A stretch of 64,000 nt of DNA from Kitasatospora sp. MAA4 (GCF_029893355.1 NZ_JARZAI010000024.1:59496-123495); one strand, 5' to 3'; shown: positions 24,177 to 34,744, counted from the first letter of the stretch. Numbers and translations: made by a program. The notes: generated from the letters alone by a model not told the origin.

Positions 24177-27100
24177 GCCGAGGTCCCCTTGCTGAGTCGG
24201 CCTGCCAGGATGCGCGCGACCGCCGCCAGCGGCTGCGGATCGGCCATCCCGAGGTGCGTGCTTTCGATGTCGTGGATCTCGATGTCCCCGCCGATGAACG
24301 GCCGCCAGGCAGCCGCCGGTCCCGGCGCCTGGGGGCCGCGCGGCTCCAGGGCCGCGCGCAGGAACAGCAGGTCGCCGTCGAAGACGGTGGGCGTGTGACG
24401 CTCCATCAGCTCGACGTGGTGGACGGCGGAGTCCGCCACGGCGGCGATCTGCTGCGGCCCGAGCGAGGCCAGTACCGGGTTCTCCCGACCCACCAGCTCC
24501 GCGAGCGCCTCGGGCTCCTCGGGGCGGACCGGCAGCTCGGCCAGCGCGGCGTCGATGTCCGAGCCGTCGCCGAGCAGGGCCTCCAGCACCTCCGCCCAGG
24601 TGTGCAGGGGAGGCCCGCCCGCGCTGGGCGCGGGGACCGGGAAGGAGTCCATCAACGCGAGCAGCGCCACCTCCTCGCCGAGCTCCCGCAGCCGGGCGGC
24701 GAGCGCCTGTGCGACGAGGCCGCCGAACGACCAGCCCAGCAGGTGGTAGGGGCCGGACGGCTGGACGGTGCGGATCTGGGCCAGGTAGTCCTCGGCCAGC
24801 TCCGCCACGCTCGCCGCCCGGTGGCCCGGGTCGAGGAGAGCGGCGGACTGCAGCCCGTACACCGGCCGCTCCGGGCCGACCCTGCCGGTCAGGCCCGCGA
24901 AGCCCCAGCTCAGGCCCAGCACCGGGTGGACGCAGAACAGCGGTGGCTGCTGTCCCCTGGCGCGCAGCGGCAGCAGCACGCCCAGCGACCGCTCCCGGGC
25001 GTCCTCGCCGGTGCCCTCGGACAGGCCGGCCACCGTGGGGTGGCCGTAGAGGTCCCGGACGCTCAGCTCCGTGCCGAGCTCCTCGCGCAGCCGCCCGATC
25101 AGGCGGGCCGCGAGCAGGGAGTGCCCACCCAGCTCGAAGAAGCTCTCGTCGATGCCGACCTGATCCAGGCCCAGCAGTTCGGCGAACACCCGGCAGGCGG
25201 CTTCCTCGCGCGGGTCGCGCGGGCCGCGCAGCGGCGGCCTGCCGGTGTGCTCGGGGGCCGGGAGCGCCTTCCGGTTCAGCTTCCCGTTCGGCAGCAACGG
25301 CAACGCGTCCATCACCACGAAGGCGCTCGGCACCATGTACTCGGGCAGCGCCGAGGCCACGCGTGTGCGCAGCTCGGCGATGTCGAGCTCGCCGGCGGCC
25401 GGCACGACGTACGCGACCAGCCGCCGGTCGCCGGGCCGGTCCTCGCGTACCGTGACGACGGCCTGGCCCACCTGAGGGTCCCGGCCGACGACGGCCGCGA
25501 CCTCGGCCGGCTCGATCCGGAAGCCCCGGATCTTGACCTGGTCGTCCGCCCGCCCGAGGAAGACCAGGTTGCCGTCCGTCCGCCACCGCACCACGTCCCC
25601 GGTGCGGTACATCCTCTCGCCAGCAGCGCCGTACGGGTCGGCGACGAACCGCTCGGCCGTCAGGGCGGGCCGGTTCAGGTACCCGCGGGCGACCCCGTTG
25701 CCGGCCAGGTACAGCTCGCCCGCGACGCCCGGCGGCACCGGCCGCAGCCGGTCGTCCAGCACGTACGCCCGGGTGTTGGTCATGGGCCCGCCGATCGGGG
25801 TGACGACATCGGCGGTCCCCTCGGCGTCGCGGCGCGCGTCGTCGTACCACGCGGTGGCGTAGACCGTGCACTCGGTGGGGCCGTAGATGTTGGCGATCCT
25901 GGCCTTCGGCATGGCCTCGCGCAGAGCGCGGACCAACTCCGCCGACACCGCCTCGCCGCACAGGGCCACCTCGTCGACCTCGAACCGGGCGCCGCCGTGC
26001 GCCAGCACGGCCGCGAAGACCGAGGGGACGCCGCTGATCAGCGTGCCCGACCAGCCGCCCTGCTCTGCCACCTCCAGCAGGTTCTCGACCACCTCGATGC
26101 AGCCGCCCAGGCAGAGCGGCACCAGCCACTCGAAGACCGACACGTCGAAGCCGAGCGAGGTCGAGAAGAGGGTGCGGGCCAGCCGCTCGGGGCCGTATTC
26201 GCGGGCCGCCCAGGCCACGAAGTCGACCACATTGCCCTGGGTGACCACGACACCCTTGGGGCGTCCGGTCGAGCCGGAGGTGTGGATCACGTACGCGGGG
26301 TGGGCCGGCGCGAGGGCGGGACGGACCGGATCGGCCGTCGCCGGGCGCTCGTCGTGGGACAGGTCCACCCGCAGGGTGCCCGACGGCAGGGCGAGTTCGG
26401 CTCCGGCGGTGGTGATGGCGCAGGCCGGGGTGACGTCCGCGAGGACGGCGGCGACGCGATCGGCCGGGTAGTTGAGGTCCAGCGACTGGTAGGCGGCACC
26501 CGACTTGAGCACCGCGAGCGCGGCCACGATCAGCTCGGGCGACCTGGGCAGCGCCAGCGCGACGAAGTCCTCGGGGCCCACGCCCAGGCCGGTCAGCCGG
26601 TGCGCGAGCCGGTTCGCCTCCTCGTTCAGCTCGGCGTAGCTCAGCTCAACGCCCTTGTGGCGCAGTGCGATCGCGCCGGGTGTCCGGGCCGCCTGGGCCT
26701 CGAAGAGGTCCGCGACGCCGACCGACGGAACCTCGGCGGCGGTGGCGTTGAACTCGTGCAGCAGCAGGTGCCGCTCGGCCTCGGTCAGCAGCTCGATGTC
26801 GGCGACCGGGACCTGCGGATCGGCCAGCACGCGCTCCGCCAGGGTGAGCAGACGCCGTACCAGCGACTCAGCCGTGGACCGGTCGAACACGTCGGTTGCG
26901 TAGTCCAGGCCTCCGGTCAGGCCCGCCGGGCGTCCGTGCGCGTCGAACCGCTCCGAGAGCCCGAGGGCGAGATCGAACGTGACGGAGGTGAGGGCGGGGT
27001 GCTCCACCGCGGCCCGCAGCCCGCCGAAGTCGGGCCGGCCGGCCGCGTCGGCGAAGTTCAGGGCGAGCATGACCTGGAACAGCGGGTGCCGAGCGGCGGA

Positions 27101-30100
27101 ACGGCCCGGGTTCACCGTCTCGACCACGCGGTCGAACGGCACCTCAGCGTGGGCGAACGCCGCCAGATCGCTCTCCCGTACGCGCGCCAGCAGGTCCGCG
27201 AAGGAGGGCCGGCCCGCAAGGTCCGTGCGCAGCACCAGCGTGTTGACGAAGAACCCGACGGCGTCGTCCAGGGCCTCGTCGCCCCGGCCGGCCACGTTGG
27301 TGCCCAGCGGGATGTCCTCTCCGGACCCGAGCCGGTGCAGCAGCGCCACCACCAGCGCGTGCAGGACCATGAACACCGTCACGTCATGGGTCCGCGCCAA
27401 CTCGACGATCCGCGCGTGCACATCGGCACTCAACGCGAAGTCGACCGACTCGCCCCGGTGCGAGGGGACCATCGGCCGGGGACGGTCCCGGAGCAGCTCG
27501 ACCTCCTCCGGGAGATCCAGCAACGCCTCGGCCCAGTAGGAGAGTTGCTCCTCCTCGACCAGGTTCAGCAGCTCCTGCTGCCACAGCGTGTAGTCCGCGT
27601 ACTGCACCGGCAGCGGCCGCCACTGGGGCGCCGAGCCCGCCAGCCGCGCCCGGTAGGCGGTCGCCAGATCCCGTACCAGCGGGCCCGATGACCAGCCGTC
27701 AGTGGCGATGTGGTGCACGTTCAACAGCAGTCGGTACTCGCCGTCGGCGGTGAACAGCGTCGCCTTCAGCGGCAGGTCGACGGAGAGGTCGAACGGCACG
27801 TTGACGGCCCGGGAGATCTCGGCGTCCAGCTCGTCCACAGTGCACTCGCGCCGCACCAGCGCCGCCTCCACGGCCGGCCGCACCTGCTGGTACGGCTCGC
27901 CCTTGTCCTGGCGCAGGACCGTCCGCAGCACCTCGTGCCGCTCCAGCAGGTCGGCCAGCGCGCCGGACAGCGCACCGACGTCCAGCGGACCGTCGGGGCG
28001 CAGCAGCAACGGGACGTTGTACGTGCTGTTCGGGCCCTCCAGCTCCGCGAGGAACCACAGCCGGCGCTGCTGGTAGGAGAGCGGTACGCGCTCCGGTCGG
28101 GCCAGCGGTACCAGTGGCGACCGCACCGCGCCCGCCCGGGCGTCCGCGACCCGGGCCGCCAGCCCGGCGGGGGTCGGCGCCTCGAACACGTCCCGGATCC
28201 CAAGTTCCGCGCCCAGCTCGGCGCGGATCCGGGCCACCAGCCGGGTCGCGAGCAGGGAGTGGCCGCCGACGTCGAAGAAACCGTCGTCGATCCCCACCCG
28301 CTCCAGGCCGAGCAGGTCCGCGAAAAGCCGGCAGAGCAGCTCCTCGCCGGCCTCGCGCGGGGCACGGAAGCGGGTGCGCGCCAGGTAGTCGGGGGCGGGC
28401 AGAGCCCTGCGGTCCAGCTTGCCGTTGGGCATCAGCGGGAGGGTGTCCACGGCCACGAAGGCGGCCGGGACCAGGTAGTCGGGCAGCACGGCCGCGACCC
28501 GCTCGCGCAGCTGCTCGACGTCCAGTCCGGCGGCCGGGTCGCGCGGGACGACGTAGGCCACCAGGGCCTTCCCACCCGGCCCGTCCTCGCGCACGGTGAC
28601 GGCCGCCCGGCTCACCTCGAAGTCGCGGCCCACCACGGCGGCGACCTCGGCCGGCTCGACCCGGAAGCCGCGGATCTTGACCTGGTCGTCCGAGCGGTTG
28701 AGGAAGACGAGGTTGCCGTCGGCCCGCCGGCGGACCACGTCGCCGGTGCGGTACATCCGCTCGCCGGGGGCGCCGAACAGGTCGGCGACGAAACGCTCGG
28801 CGGTCAGGCCGGGCTTGTTGGCGTAGCCGCGCGACACACCCGCGCCGGCGAGGTACAGCTCGCCCGGGACACCCGGCGGGACCAGGCGCAGCCGGTCGTC
28901 CAGCACGTATGCCCGGGTGTTGGACATCAGCCGGCCAATCGGGGCGATCCCCTCGGAGTTACCGTCGTCGTACCAGGCGGTGGCGTAGACGGTGCACTCG
29001 GTGGGGCCGTAGATGTTGGCGATCCTGGCGTCCGGCATGGCGGCGCGCAGGGCGCGGATGAGCTCCGCCGACGCGGCCTCGCCGCAGAGCATGACCTCGG
29101 TGGCGTCCAGGCTCACCCCCTCGTGGGCGAGGACGGCCGCGAAGACCGAGGGCACGCCGCTGATCAGGGTGCCGGCCCAGCCGCCGCGCTCGGCCACCTC
29201 CAGCAGGTTGCGGACGATCTCGATCGAGCCGCCGAGGGTCAGCGGCACCATCCACTCGAACACCGAGACGTCGAAGCTCAGCGAGGTGGAGAGCAGCGTA
29301 CGGGCCGTCCGCTCCAGGCCGTAGTCGCGCGCAGCCCAGGTGAGGAAGTCGACGGCTCCGGAGTGCGTCACCACCACGCCCTTGGGGCGTCCGGTCGAGC
29401 CGGAGGTGTGGATGACGTACGCGGGGTGCCCGCCCAGCAGCGGACGGGCCCGGTCTGCGTCCCCGGGGTCCGTGGCCGGGGGGCCGTCGAGGGGCAGCCG
29501 GTCGATGAGGACTCGCGGGGTTCCGGGCGGCAGCGAAGCCCCGGCCTCGGAGGCGGTGATGACGCACGAGGGGGCGACGTCGGCGAGGACGTCGGCGATC
29601 CGCTCGGCCGGGTAGGCCAGGTCGAGCGACTGGTACGCCGCACCGGACTTGAGCACCGCGAGGGCGGCCACGATCAGCTCGGGCGACCTCGGCAGCGCCA
29701 GGGCCACGAAGTCCTCGGAGCCCACGCCCAGGCCGATCAGGTGATGCGCGAGGCGGTTGGCCCGCTCGTGCAACTGTGCATACGTCAGCTCAACGCCCTC
29801 GTGCCGCACGGCGACCGCGTGCGGGGTGCGGGCGGCCTGGGCCTGGAAGAGCTCCGGCAGGGTCACCGGGGGCACGTCGGCGGCGGTCGCGTTGAACTCG
29901 TGCAGCAGCAGGTGCCGCTCGTCCTCGGTGAGCAGGTCGATGTCGGCGACCGGGAGCCCTGGGTCGGCGAGCACGCTCTCCAACAGCCGGACCAGACGGT
30001 GCGCCAGCGCCGTTGCCGTGGCGCGGTCGAAGACGTCGGTGGCGTACTCGATCCGGCCGGCCAGTCCGTCGAGCCTCTCGGCGAGTCCGATGCCGAGGTC

Positions 30101-33091
30101 GTACTTGACCGCGGCGAGCCCGCCCTCGGGCTCCACGGAGACCTGCAGGGCGTCCGGGCTGTCGGTGGCGCCAGGCAGGCCGTCGTGGGTGTCGAACCAG
30201 ACGGCGACCTGGAAGAGCGGATGGCGCGCCGCGGACCGGCTCGGGTTGACCGCCTCGACCACGCGGTCGAACGGCACGTCGGCGTTGGCGAACGCGCCCA
30301 GATCGGTCTCCCGCACCCGGGCCAGCAACTCGGCGAAGGTGGGCCGGCCCGACAGGTCCGTGCGCAGCACCAGGGTGTTGACGAAGAACCCGACGGCCTC
30401 GTCCAGGGCCTCGTCCCCACGCCCGGCCACGTTGGCGCCCAGCGGGATGTCCTCCCCCGCCCCGAGCCGGTGCAGCAGGGCCGCCACCAGCGCGTGCACC
30501 ACCATGAACGCCGTCACGTCGTGCGCCCGCGCCAGCTCGACGACGCGCCCGTACGCGCCCGCGCCCAGTGCGAAGTCGACCCACTCGCCCCGGTGCGAGG
30601 CCAACGCCGGACGGGTGCGATCCCAGGGGAGCTCCAGCTCCTCCGGAAGGTCCGTCAGCGTCTGCTTCCAGTAGGAGAGTTGATCGTCCTCGACCAGCTC
30701 CAGCAGCTCCCTCTGCCACAACGTGTAGTCCGCGTACTGCACCGGCAGCGGCCGCCAGTCGGGCGCCGAACCCGCCACCCGTGCCCGGTAGGCGGTCGCC
30801 AGGTCACGCGCCAGCGGGCCCACCGATGAGCCGTCAACAACGCTGTGGTGCATGTTCAGCAGCAGGAGCCGCTCGTCCCCGACGGTGAACAGGGTGGCCT
30901 TCAGAGGAAGTTCGAAACCGAACTCGAAGTCCTCGTTGGCGGCGGCGGCGATCTCCCCGTCCAGCTCCTCCTTCCGGCACTCCCGCCGAGTCAGCCCCGC
31001 GCGCCCGGCCGGGAGCACCAGTTGGTACGGCTCGCCCTCGTGCAGCCGGAAGACGGTCCGCAGCGCCTCGTGCCGCTCCAGCACGTCGGTGAGCGCGCCC
31101 GACAGGCAGTCCATGTCGAACGGCCCGTCCAGCCGCAGCAGTACCGGCACGTTGTACGTGCTGTTCGGGCCCTCCAGCTCCGCCAGGAACCACAGCCGCC
31201 GCTGCTGGTACGACAGCGGTACACGCTCCGGACGGGCCGTCGGCAGCAGCGCCGGACGCACCGCCCGGGCGCGTGCCTCCTCCACCCGGGCGGCCAGCCG
31301 GGCCGGGGTCGACGCCTCGAACACGTCGCGGATGCCGAGCTCCGCGCCCAGCTCGGCGCGGATCCGGCCGATCAGCTGGACGACGAGCAGGGAGTAGCCG
31401 CCGGCCTCGAAGAAGCTCTCGTCGACCCCCACCGCCTCGACGTCGAGCAGGTCGGCGAAGAGTTCGCGGAGCCGCTGCGCGAGCTCGCCGTCGTAGCCGA
31501 CCGCGGGCGACTCGGCAGCCGGCTCACCGGCCCGGTCGAGGTACTCCAGCTCGCCGCGCGCGTTCCAACGGACGAGGTCGCCGGTCGCGCGGAGCCGGGC
31601 GCCGGGCTCACCGTACGGGTCGTCGGCCGTGCCGCCGATGTCCGGCACGTACAGCCGACCCGCCATGCCCGGCGGTACGAGCCGCATCCGCCCGTCCAGC
31701 ACGCGGTCCGGCCGCTCCATCACCGACTGCCGCTCCTGAGCGGTGAGCAGATCGACGGCTCCGACGGCGAGGTCCGGGTCGGCGACCAGCGCGTCGAGCA
31801 GCCGGCGGTAGCGGTCGGCCAGCAGCTCGACCGTGGCGCGGTCGAACAGGGCGGTGGCGTACTCGATCCGGATCGCGGGCGCGTCGTCATCGGTGAGGAC
31901 GGTCAGGCCCAGGTCGAACTTGGCGGTGCCGGTCCACAACTCCTGCAGCGCCGCCGAGCAGAGCGGCCCGCCGTCGGCGTCGGCGCCGGACAGACCGCGG
32001 TCCTCGGCGGAGAAGACCAGCTGGAAGAGCGGGTTGCGGCTCAGGTCGCGGGTCGGCTGGACGCGCTCGACCAGCAGGTCCAGGGGCACGTCCTGGTGCG
32101 AGAACGCGGCCAGGGCGGCGGAGCGTACGCGGCGCAGCAGCTCGCGGAAGGGCGCGTCGCCGGACAGGTCGGTGTGCAGGGGCAGGGTGTTGACGAAGAG
32201 CCCGATCACGTCCATGACCTCGGGTCGGGTGCGGCCCGCGACCGGGATGCCGACGGTCACCGCCTCGTCGCCGGTGGCGCGGTGCAGCAGGGCGGCGTAA
32301 GCCGCGTACAGGACCATGAACGGGCTGCACCGCTCGGCCCGGGCCAGTTCGCGGACCCGCCGGTTGAGGTCGGCGGGGAAGGGCACGGTCAGCACGGCGC
32401 CCCGGTGGTCGAGGTGAGCCGGACGCGGCCGGTCTCCCGCCAGCTCGGTGGGCCGGCCGGCTCCGGCCAGGCGCTGCTCCCAGTGGGCGAGGGAGCGGTC
32501 CAGGCCGCCGTCCGCGAGCCGCTCGCGCACGGAGCGGGCGTACGCGCCGTACTGAACGGCGACCGGCGACAGCCGGTCGCCCCGGTAGTGCGCGTCGATC
32601 TCGCGGTGCAGCAGTCCGCGCGACCAGCCGTCGAAAACGATGTGGTGGGCCGAGAAGACCACCGCGTGCCGCTCGGCCGCCAGCCGAACCGCGTGGACGC
32701 GCAGCAGCTCGCCGCGCTCCAGGTCGAACGGGTGCTCTGCCGCAGATTCCTGAATGACAGTCAGCTGAGCGACACGCTCGTCGTCGGGCAGCCGCGAGAG
32801 GTCGCTCTCGCGCCACTGGGGCAGCAGGGTGTCGTCCACCAGCTGCCGGGGCGTGTCGTCCACCAGGGTGAAGCGCGAGCGCAGCACACCGTGCCGGAAC
32901 GCGGTCGCCTCGACAGCGGCGCGCAGGGCCCGGATGTCCAGCAGTCCGGCGACGTGCAGCGTCCACGGGATGCTGTACAGGGTCCGGCCGGGCATCAGGC
33001 GGTCGAGGAACCAGACGCCGTGCTGCGAGGGGGAGAGCGGGTCGCTCGCCGCCGCGTCTGCGCCTCGCGGCGTCTGCTCGTTGCCTGCCAT
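24173..33091 (-). CDS. NRPS: C - vestigial A - PCP - C-A-PCP - C-A-PCP-TE
   Basis: 2,972-residue peptide synthetase. Approximate residues: C1 15-450 (HHIVFDGWS near 150), adenylation remnant 455-527, PCP1 with GGYS near 565, C2 from 622 (HHSVVDGSS near 750), A2 with TSGSTGRPKG near 1230, PCP2 GGHS near 1610, C3 with HHIATDG near 1795, A3 with TSGSTGRPKG near 2270, PCP3 GGHS near 2657, and TE with GWSFGG near 2785, then Asp in ALMDS and His in ESTHLG. The remnant keeps only A6-A7-like pieces (LVPPGMAGRLY, RATGDLVRWN), so module 1 cannot activate a substrate. By-eye codes are D-V-F-S-M-C-I-V-Y-K (A2) and D-V-F-S-A-C-I-V-Y-K (A3). The ATG at 33091 follows GGGGAGG. The TE releases the product. 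Confidence 0.95.
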   Translation of the reverse strand: MAGNEQTPRGADAAASDPLSPSQHGVWFLDRLMPGRTLYSIPWTLHVAGLLDIRALRAAVEATAFRHGVLRSRFTLVDDTPRQLVDDTLLPQWRESDLSRLPDDERVAQLTVIQESAAEHPFDLERGELLRVHAVRLAAERHAVVFSAHHIVFDGWSRGLLHREIDAHYRGDRLSPVAVQYGAYARSVRERLADGGLDRSLAHWEQRLAGAGRPTELAGDRPRPAHLDHRGAVLTVPFPADLNRRVRELARAERCSPFMVLYAAYAALLHRATGDEAVTVGIPVAGRTRPEVMDVIGLFVNTLPLHTDLSGDAPFRELLRRVRSAALAAFSHQDVPLDLLVERVQPTRDLSRNPLFQLVFSAEDRGLSGADADGGPLCSAALQELWTGTAKFDLGLTVLTDDDAPAIRIEYATALFDRATVELLADRYRRLLDALVADPDLAVGAVDLLTAQERQSVMERPDRVLDGRMRLVPPGMAGRLYVPDIGGTADDPYGEPGARLRATGDLVRWNARGELEYLDRAGEPAAESPAVGYDGELAQRLRELFADLLDVEAVGVDESFFEAGGYSLLVVQLIGRIRAELGAELGIRDVFEASTPARLAARVEEARARAVRPALLPTARPERVPLSYQQRRLWFLAELEGPNSTYNVPVLLRLDGPFDMDCLSGALTDVLERHEALRTVFRLHEGEPYQLVLPAGRAGLTRRECRKEELDGEIAAAANEDFEFGFELPLKATLFTVGDERLLLLNMHHSVVDGSSVGPLARDLATAYRARVAGSAPDWRPLPVQYADYTLWQRELLELVEDDQLSYWKQTLTDLPEELELPWDRTRPALASHRGEWVDFALGAGAYGRVVELARAHDVTAFMVVHALVAALLHRLGAGEDIPLGANVAGRGDEALDEAVGFFVNTLVLRTDLSGRPTFAELLARVRETDLGAFANADVPFDRVVEAVNPSRSAARHPLFQVAVWFDTHDGLPGATDSPDALQVSVEPEGGLAAVKYDLGIGLAERLDGLAGRIEYATDVFDRATATALAHRLVRLLESVLADPGLPVADIDLLTEDERHLLLHEFNATAADVPPVTLPELFQAQAARTPHAVAVRHEGVELTYAQLHERANRLAHHLIGLGVGSEDFVALALPRSPELIVAALAVLKSGAAYQSLDLAYPAERIADVLADVAPSCVITASEAGASLPPGTPRVLIDRLPLDGPPATDPGDADRARPLLGGHPAYVIHTSGSTGRPKGVVVTHSGAVDFLTWAARDYGLERTARTLLSTSLSFDVSVFEWMVPLTLGGSIEIVRNLLEVAERGGWAGTLISGVPSVFAAVLAHEGVSLDATEVMLCGEAASAELIRALRAAMPDARIANIYGPTECTVYATAWYDDGNSEGIAPIGRLMSNTRAYVLDDRLRLVPPGVPGELYLAGAGVSRGYANKPGLTAERFVADLFGAPGERMYRTGDVVRRRADGNLVFLNRSDDQVKIRGFRVEPAEVAAVVGRDFEVSRAAVTVREDGPGGKALVAYVVPRDPAAGLDVEQLRERVAAVLPDYLVPAAFVAVDTLPLMPNGKLDRRALPAPDYLARTRFRAPREAGEELLCRLFADLLGLERVGIDDGFFDVGGHSLLATRLVARIRAELGAELGIRDVFEAPTPAGLAARVADARAGAVRSPLVPLARPERVPLSYQQRRLWFLAELEGPNSTYNVPLLLRPDGPLDVGALSGALADLLERHEVLRTVLRQDKGEPYQQVRPAVEAALVRRECTVDELDAEISRAVNVPFDLSVDLPLKATLFTADGEYRLLLNVHHIATDGWSSGPLVRDLATAYRARLAGSAPQWRPLPVQYADYTLWQQELLNLVEEEQLSYWAEALLDLPEEVELLRDRPRPMVPSHRGESVDFALSADVHARIVELARTHDVTVFMVLHALVVALLHRLGSGEDIPLGTNVAGRGDEALDDAVGFFVNTLVLRTDLAGRPSFADLLARVRESDLAAFAHAEVPFDRVVETVNPGRSAARHPLFQVMLALNFADAAGRPDFGGLRAAVEHPALTSVTFDLALGLSERFDAHGRPAGLTGGLDYATDVFDRSTAESLVRRLLTLAERVLADPQVPVADIELLTEAERHLLLHEFNATAAEVPSVGVADLFEAQAARTPGAIALRHKGVELSYAELNEEANRLAHRLTGLGVGPEDFVALALPRSPELIVAALAVLKSGAAYQSLDLNYPADRVAAVLADVTPACAITTAGAELALPSGTLRVDLSHDERPATADPVRPALAPAHPAYVIHTSGSTGRPKGVVVTQGNVVDFVAWAAREYGPERLARTLFSTSLGFDVSVFEWLVPLCLGGCIEVVENLLEVAEQGGWSGTLISGVPSVFAAVLAHGGARFEVDEVALCGEAVSAELVRALREAMPKARIANIYGPTECTVYATAWYDDARRDAEGTADVVTPIGGPMTNTRAYVLDDRLRPVPPGVAGELYLAGNGVARGYLNRPALTAERFVADPYGAAGERMYRTGDVVRWRTDGNLVFLGRADDQVKIRGFRIEPAEVAAVVGRDPQVGQAVVTVREDRPGDRRLVAYVVPAAGELDIAELRTRVASALPEYMVPSAFVVMDALPLLPNGKLNRKALPAPEHTGRPPLRGPRDPREEAACRVFAELLGLDQVGIDESFFELGGHSLLAARLIGRLREELGTELSVRDLYGHPTVAGLSEGTGEDARERSLGVLLPLRARGQQPPLFCVHPVLGLSWGFAGLTGRVGPERPVYGLQSAALLDPGHRAASVAELAEDYLAQIRTVQPSGPYHLLGWSFGGLVAQALAARLRELGEEVALLALMDSFPVPAPSAGGPPLHTWAEVLEALLGDGSDIDAALAELPVRPEEPEALAELVGRENPVLASLGPQQIAAVADSAVHHVELMERHTPTVFDGDLLFLRAALEPRGPQAPGPAAAWRPFIGGDIEIHDIESTHLGMADPQPLAAVARILAGRLSKGTSA

Positions 33092-33191
33092 GGACGGACC
33101 TCCCCTTCGTCTGAGCCGCAAGTCTCCGCGCGGCTTTATCGTCCGTGTTTCGCCGGGCTATCTGGTGGTGCGGACTTCTGAGAGTGCGAAG

Positions 33192-34727
33192 TCAGGCGAG
33201 CAGCTCGGCGAGCCGCCGGCGGTCGATCTTGCCGTTGTCGTTGAGCGGCAGCGCCTCCATATGGCGGATCCTGAGGGGGACCATGTAGAGGGGGAGCCGT
33301 GCCCGCAGCCAGTGACTGAACTCGGCGGATGGCATCGCGCTGCCGGAGTACGCGGCCAGCAGTCTGGTGACGCCGTTGACGGGTGCCGCGACCACGGCGG
33401 CCTCGACCACGCCAGGCCGCTCGCGCAACGCGGCCTCGACCTCGCCGATCTCGACCCGGTGGCCGAGGATCTTGACCTGGTTGTCGAGCCGGCCGCGGTG
33501 CACCAGCAGCCCGTTCTCGTGCCGGACGCGGTCGCCGGTGCGGTACCAGTGCCGGTCGGTGAGCCCGCCGCCGTCGTACAGGACAGCCGGTCCAACGCCG
33601 GGTTCGAAGGCCAGGAACCGTCCTTCGTCGTCCGCCGGGTCGAGGTAGCCGTCGAAGCGCTGCGGGCCCCGGACGCACAGTTCGCCGTCGTCCGCCGGCA
33701 GGCCGTCCTCGTCCAGCAGGATCGCCTCCAGGTGGGGGTACACCCGTCCGATCGGCACCGTTCCGTTGGAACTCGCGGCCCACTGCGAGCGGTCGGCGGG
33801 CAGGAGGTAGTCGCTGCAGTTGACCGTGGTCTCGGTCGGCCCGTAGAGGTTGTGGATCTCGGAGTTGGGGGCCACCTGCCGCCAGAGGTCGACGTGCTGG
33901 ACCGTGACGGGCTCGGCACCGAAGATGCTGTGGCGCAGCGCGGTGGCGCGGCCCAGCGGCAGCGTCCCCATCAGCTGGGCCATGGTGACCACGGAGGGCA
34001 CCGAGTTCCAGTGGGTGATCCCGCGGTCGACGATGAAGTCCACGAGCCGTTGAAGCTCGGCCGGGCTCGGGACCACCAGGGTGGCCCCGGCTCCCCAGGC
34101 CAGGAACATGTTGAACACCGAGACGTCGAAGGTGAGTCCGTAGACCTGGGAGACCCGGCTGCCCGGGCCGGTCCCGAAGCGGGCGGTGTTGTACGCCAGC
34201 ATGGGGTCGACGTTGCGGTGGCGGACGGGGACGCCCTTGGGGCGGCCGGTGCTGCCGGAGGTGAAAATGAGGTACGCCATCCGGTCCGTGTCGGTCGGCA
34301 CCGGCGGCAGCACGCCCGGCCCGGGGGGCTCCGACGGCAGGCCGAACGGCGGCACGGTGACCAGGACCATGGGGCCGTCCGGCAGCGCGGCGCCGCAGCC
34401 CTCCTCCACCAGGACGGCTCTCACCCCGGCGCGCCGGACGGTCTCGGCGTTGCGCACGGCCGGGTAGTCGGGACCGAGCGGGACCGCCGTCGCGCCCAGG
34501 CGCTGGATCGCCAGGTAGCCCGCGTACGCCGCGAGCGAGCGCGAGGCCAGCAGGCCGATGCGGTCCGGTACTCCGCCGCACTCGGCCGCGATCCGGGCCG
34601 CCAGGGCCAGGGCGGTGCGGTGGAGTTCGTCGTAGCAGACGACGAGTCCGTCCACCTCCAGCGCGGGCTCGTCGGCGTGGCGCAGGGCGGCGCTCTCGAA
34701 CCAACGGAACAGGGTCCGGCCGGTCAA
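33192..34727 (-). CDS. Stand-alone NRPS adenylation protein (second)
   Basis: 511-residue adenylation protein. Motifs: A3 FTSGSTGRPKG, A4 GLTFDVSVFN, A5 HNLYGPTETT, A7 WYRTGDRVR, A8 KILGHRVEIGEVE and A10 NDNGKIDR. The by-eye code is D-V-F-N-I-G-L-V-N-K, which I cannot assign. The start is TTG at 34727, with GGGAGA 4 bases upstream, 17 bases after the stop of a free carrier gene. It is followed 100 bases later by the large NRPS, whose first module lacks an adenylation domain, so it is a candidate to load that carrier (PCP1) or the adjacent free carrier. Confidence 0.9.
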   Translation of the reverse strand: MTGRTLFRWFESAALRHADEPALEVDGLVVCYDELHRTALALAARIAAECGGVPDRIGLLASRSLAAYAGYLAIQRLGATAVPLGPDYPAVRNAETVRRAGVRAVLVEEGCGAALPDGPMVLVTVPPFGLPSEPPGPGVLPPVPTDTDRMAYLIFTSGSTGRPKGVPVRHRNVDPMLAYNTARFGTGPGSRVSQVYGLTFDVSVFNMFLAWGAGATLVVPSPAELQRLVDFIVDRGITHWNSVPSVVTMAQLMGTLPLGRATALRHSIFGAEPVTVQHVDLWRQVAPNSEIHNLYGPTETTVNCSDYLLPADRSQWAASSNGTVPIGRVYPHLEAILLDEDGLPADDGELCVRGPQRFDGYLDPADDEGRFLAFEPGVGPAVLYDGGGLTDRHWYRTGDRVRHENGLLVHRGRLDNQVKILGHRVEIGEVEAALRERPGVVEAAVVAAPVNGVTRLLAAYSGSAMPSAEFSHWLRARLPLYMVPLRIRHMEALPLNDNGKIDRRRLAELLA

Positions 34728-34744
34728 GTTCTCTCCCGGCTGGG

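Noticed and set aside
24167..30829. Very long plus-strand open frames opposite the NRPS
   Set aside because: They mirror the conserved NRPS codons and carry repeated low-complexity Arg/Gln/Val/Gly sequence. No ribosome site or known domain.
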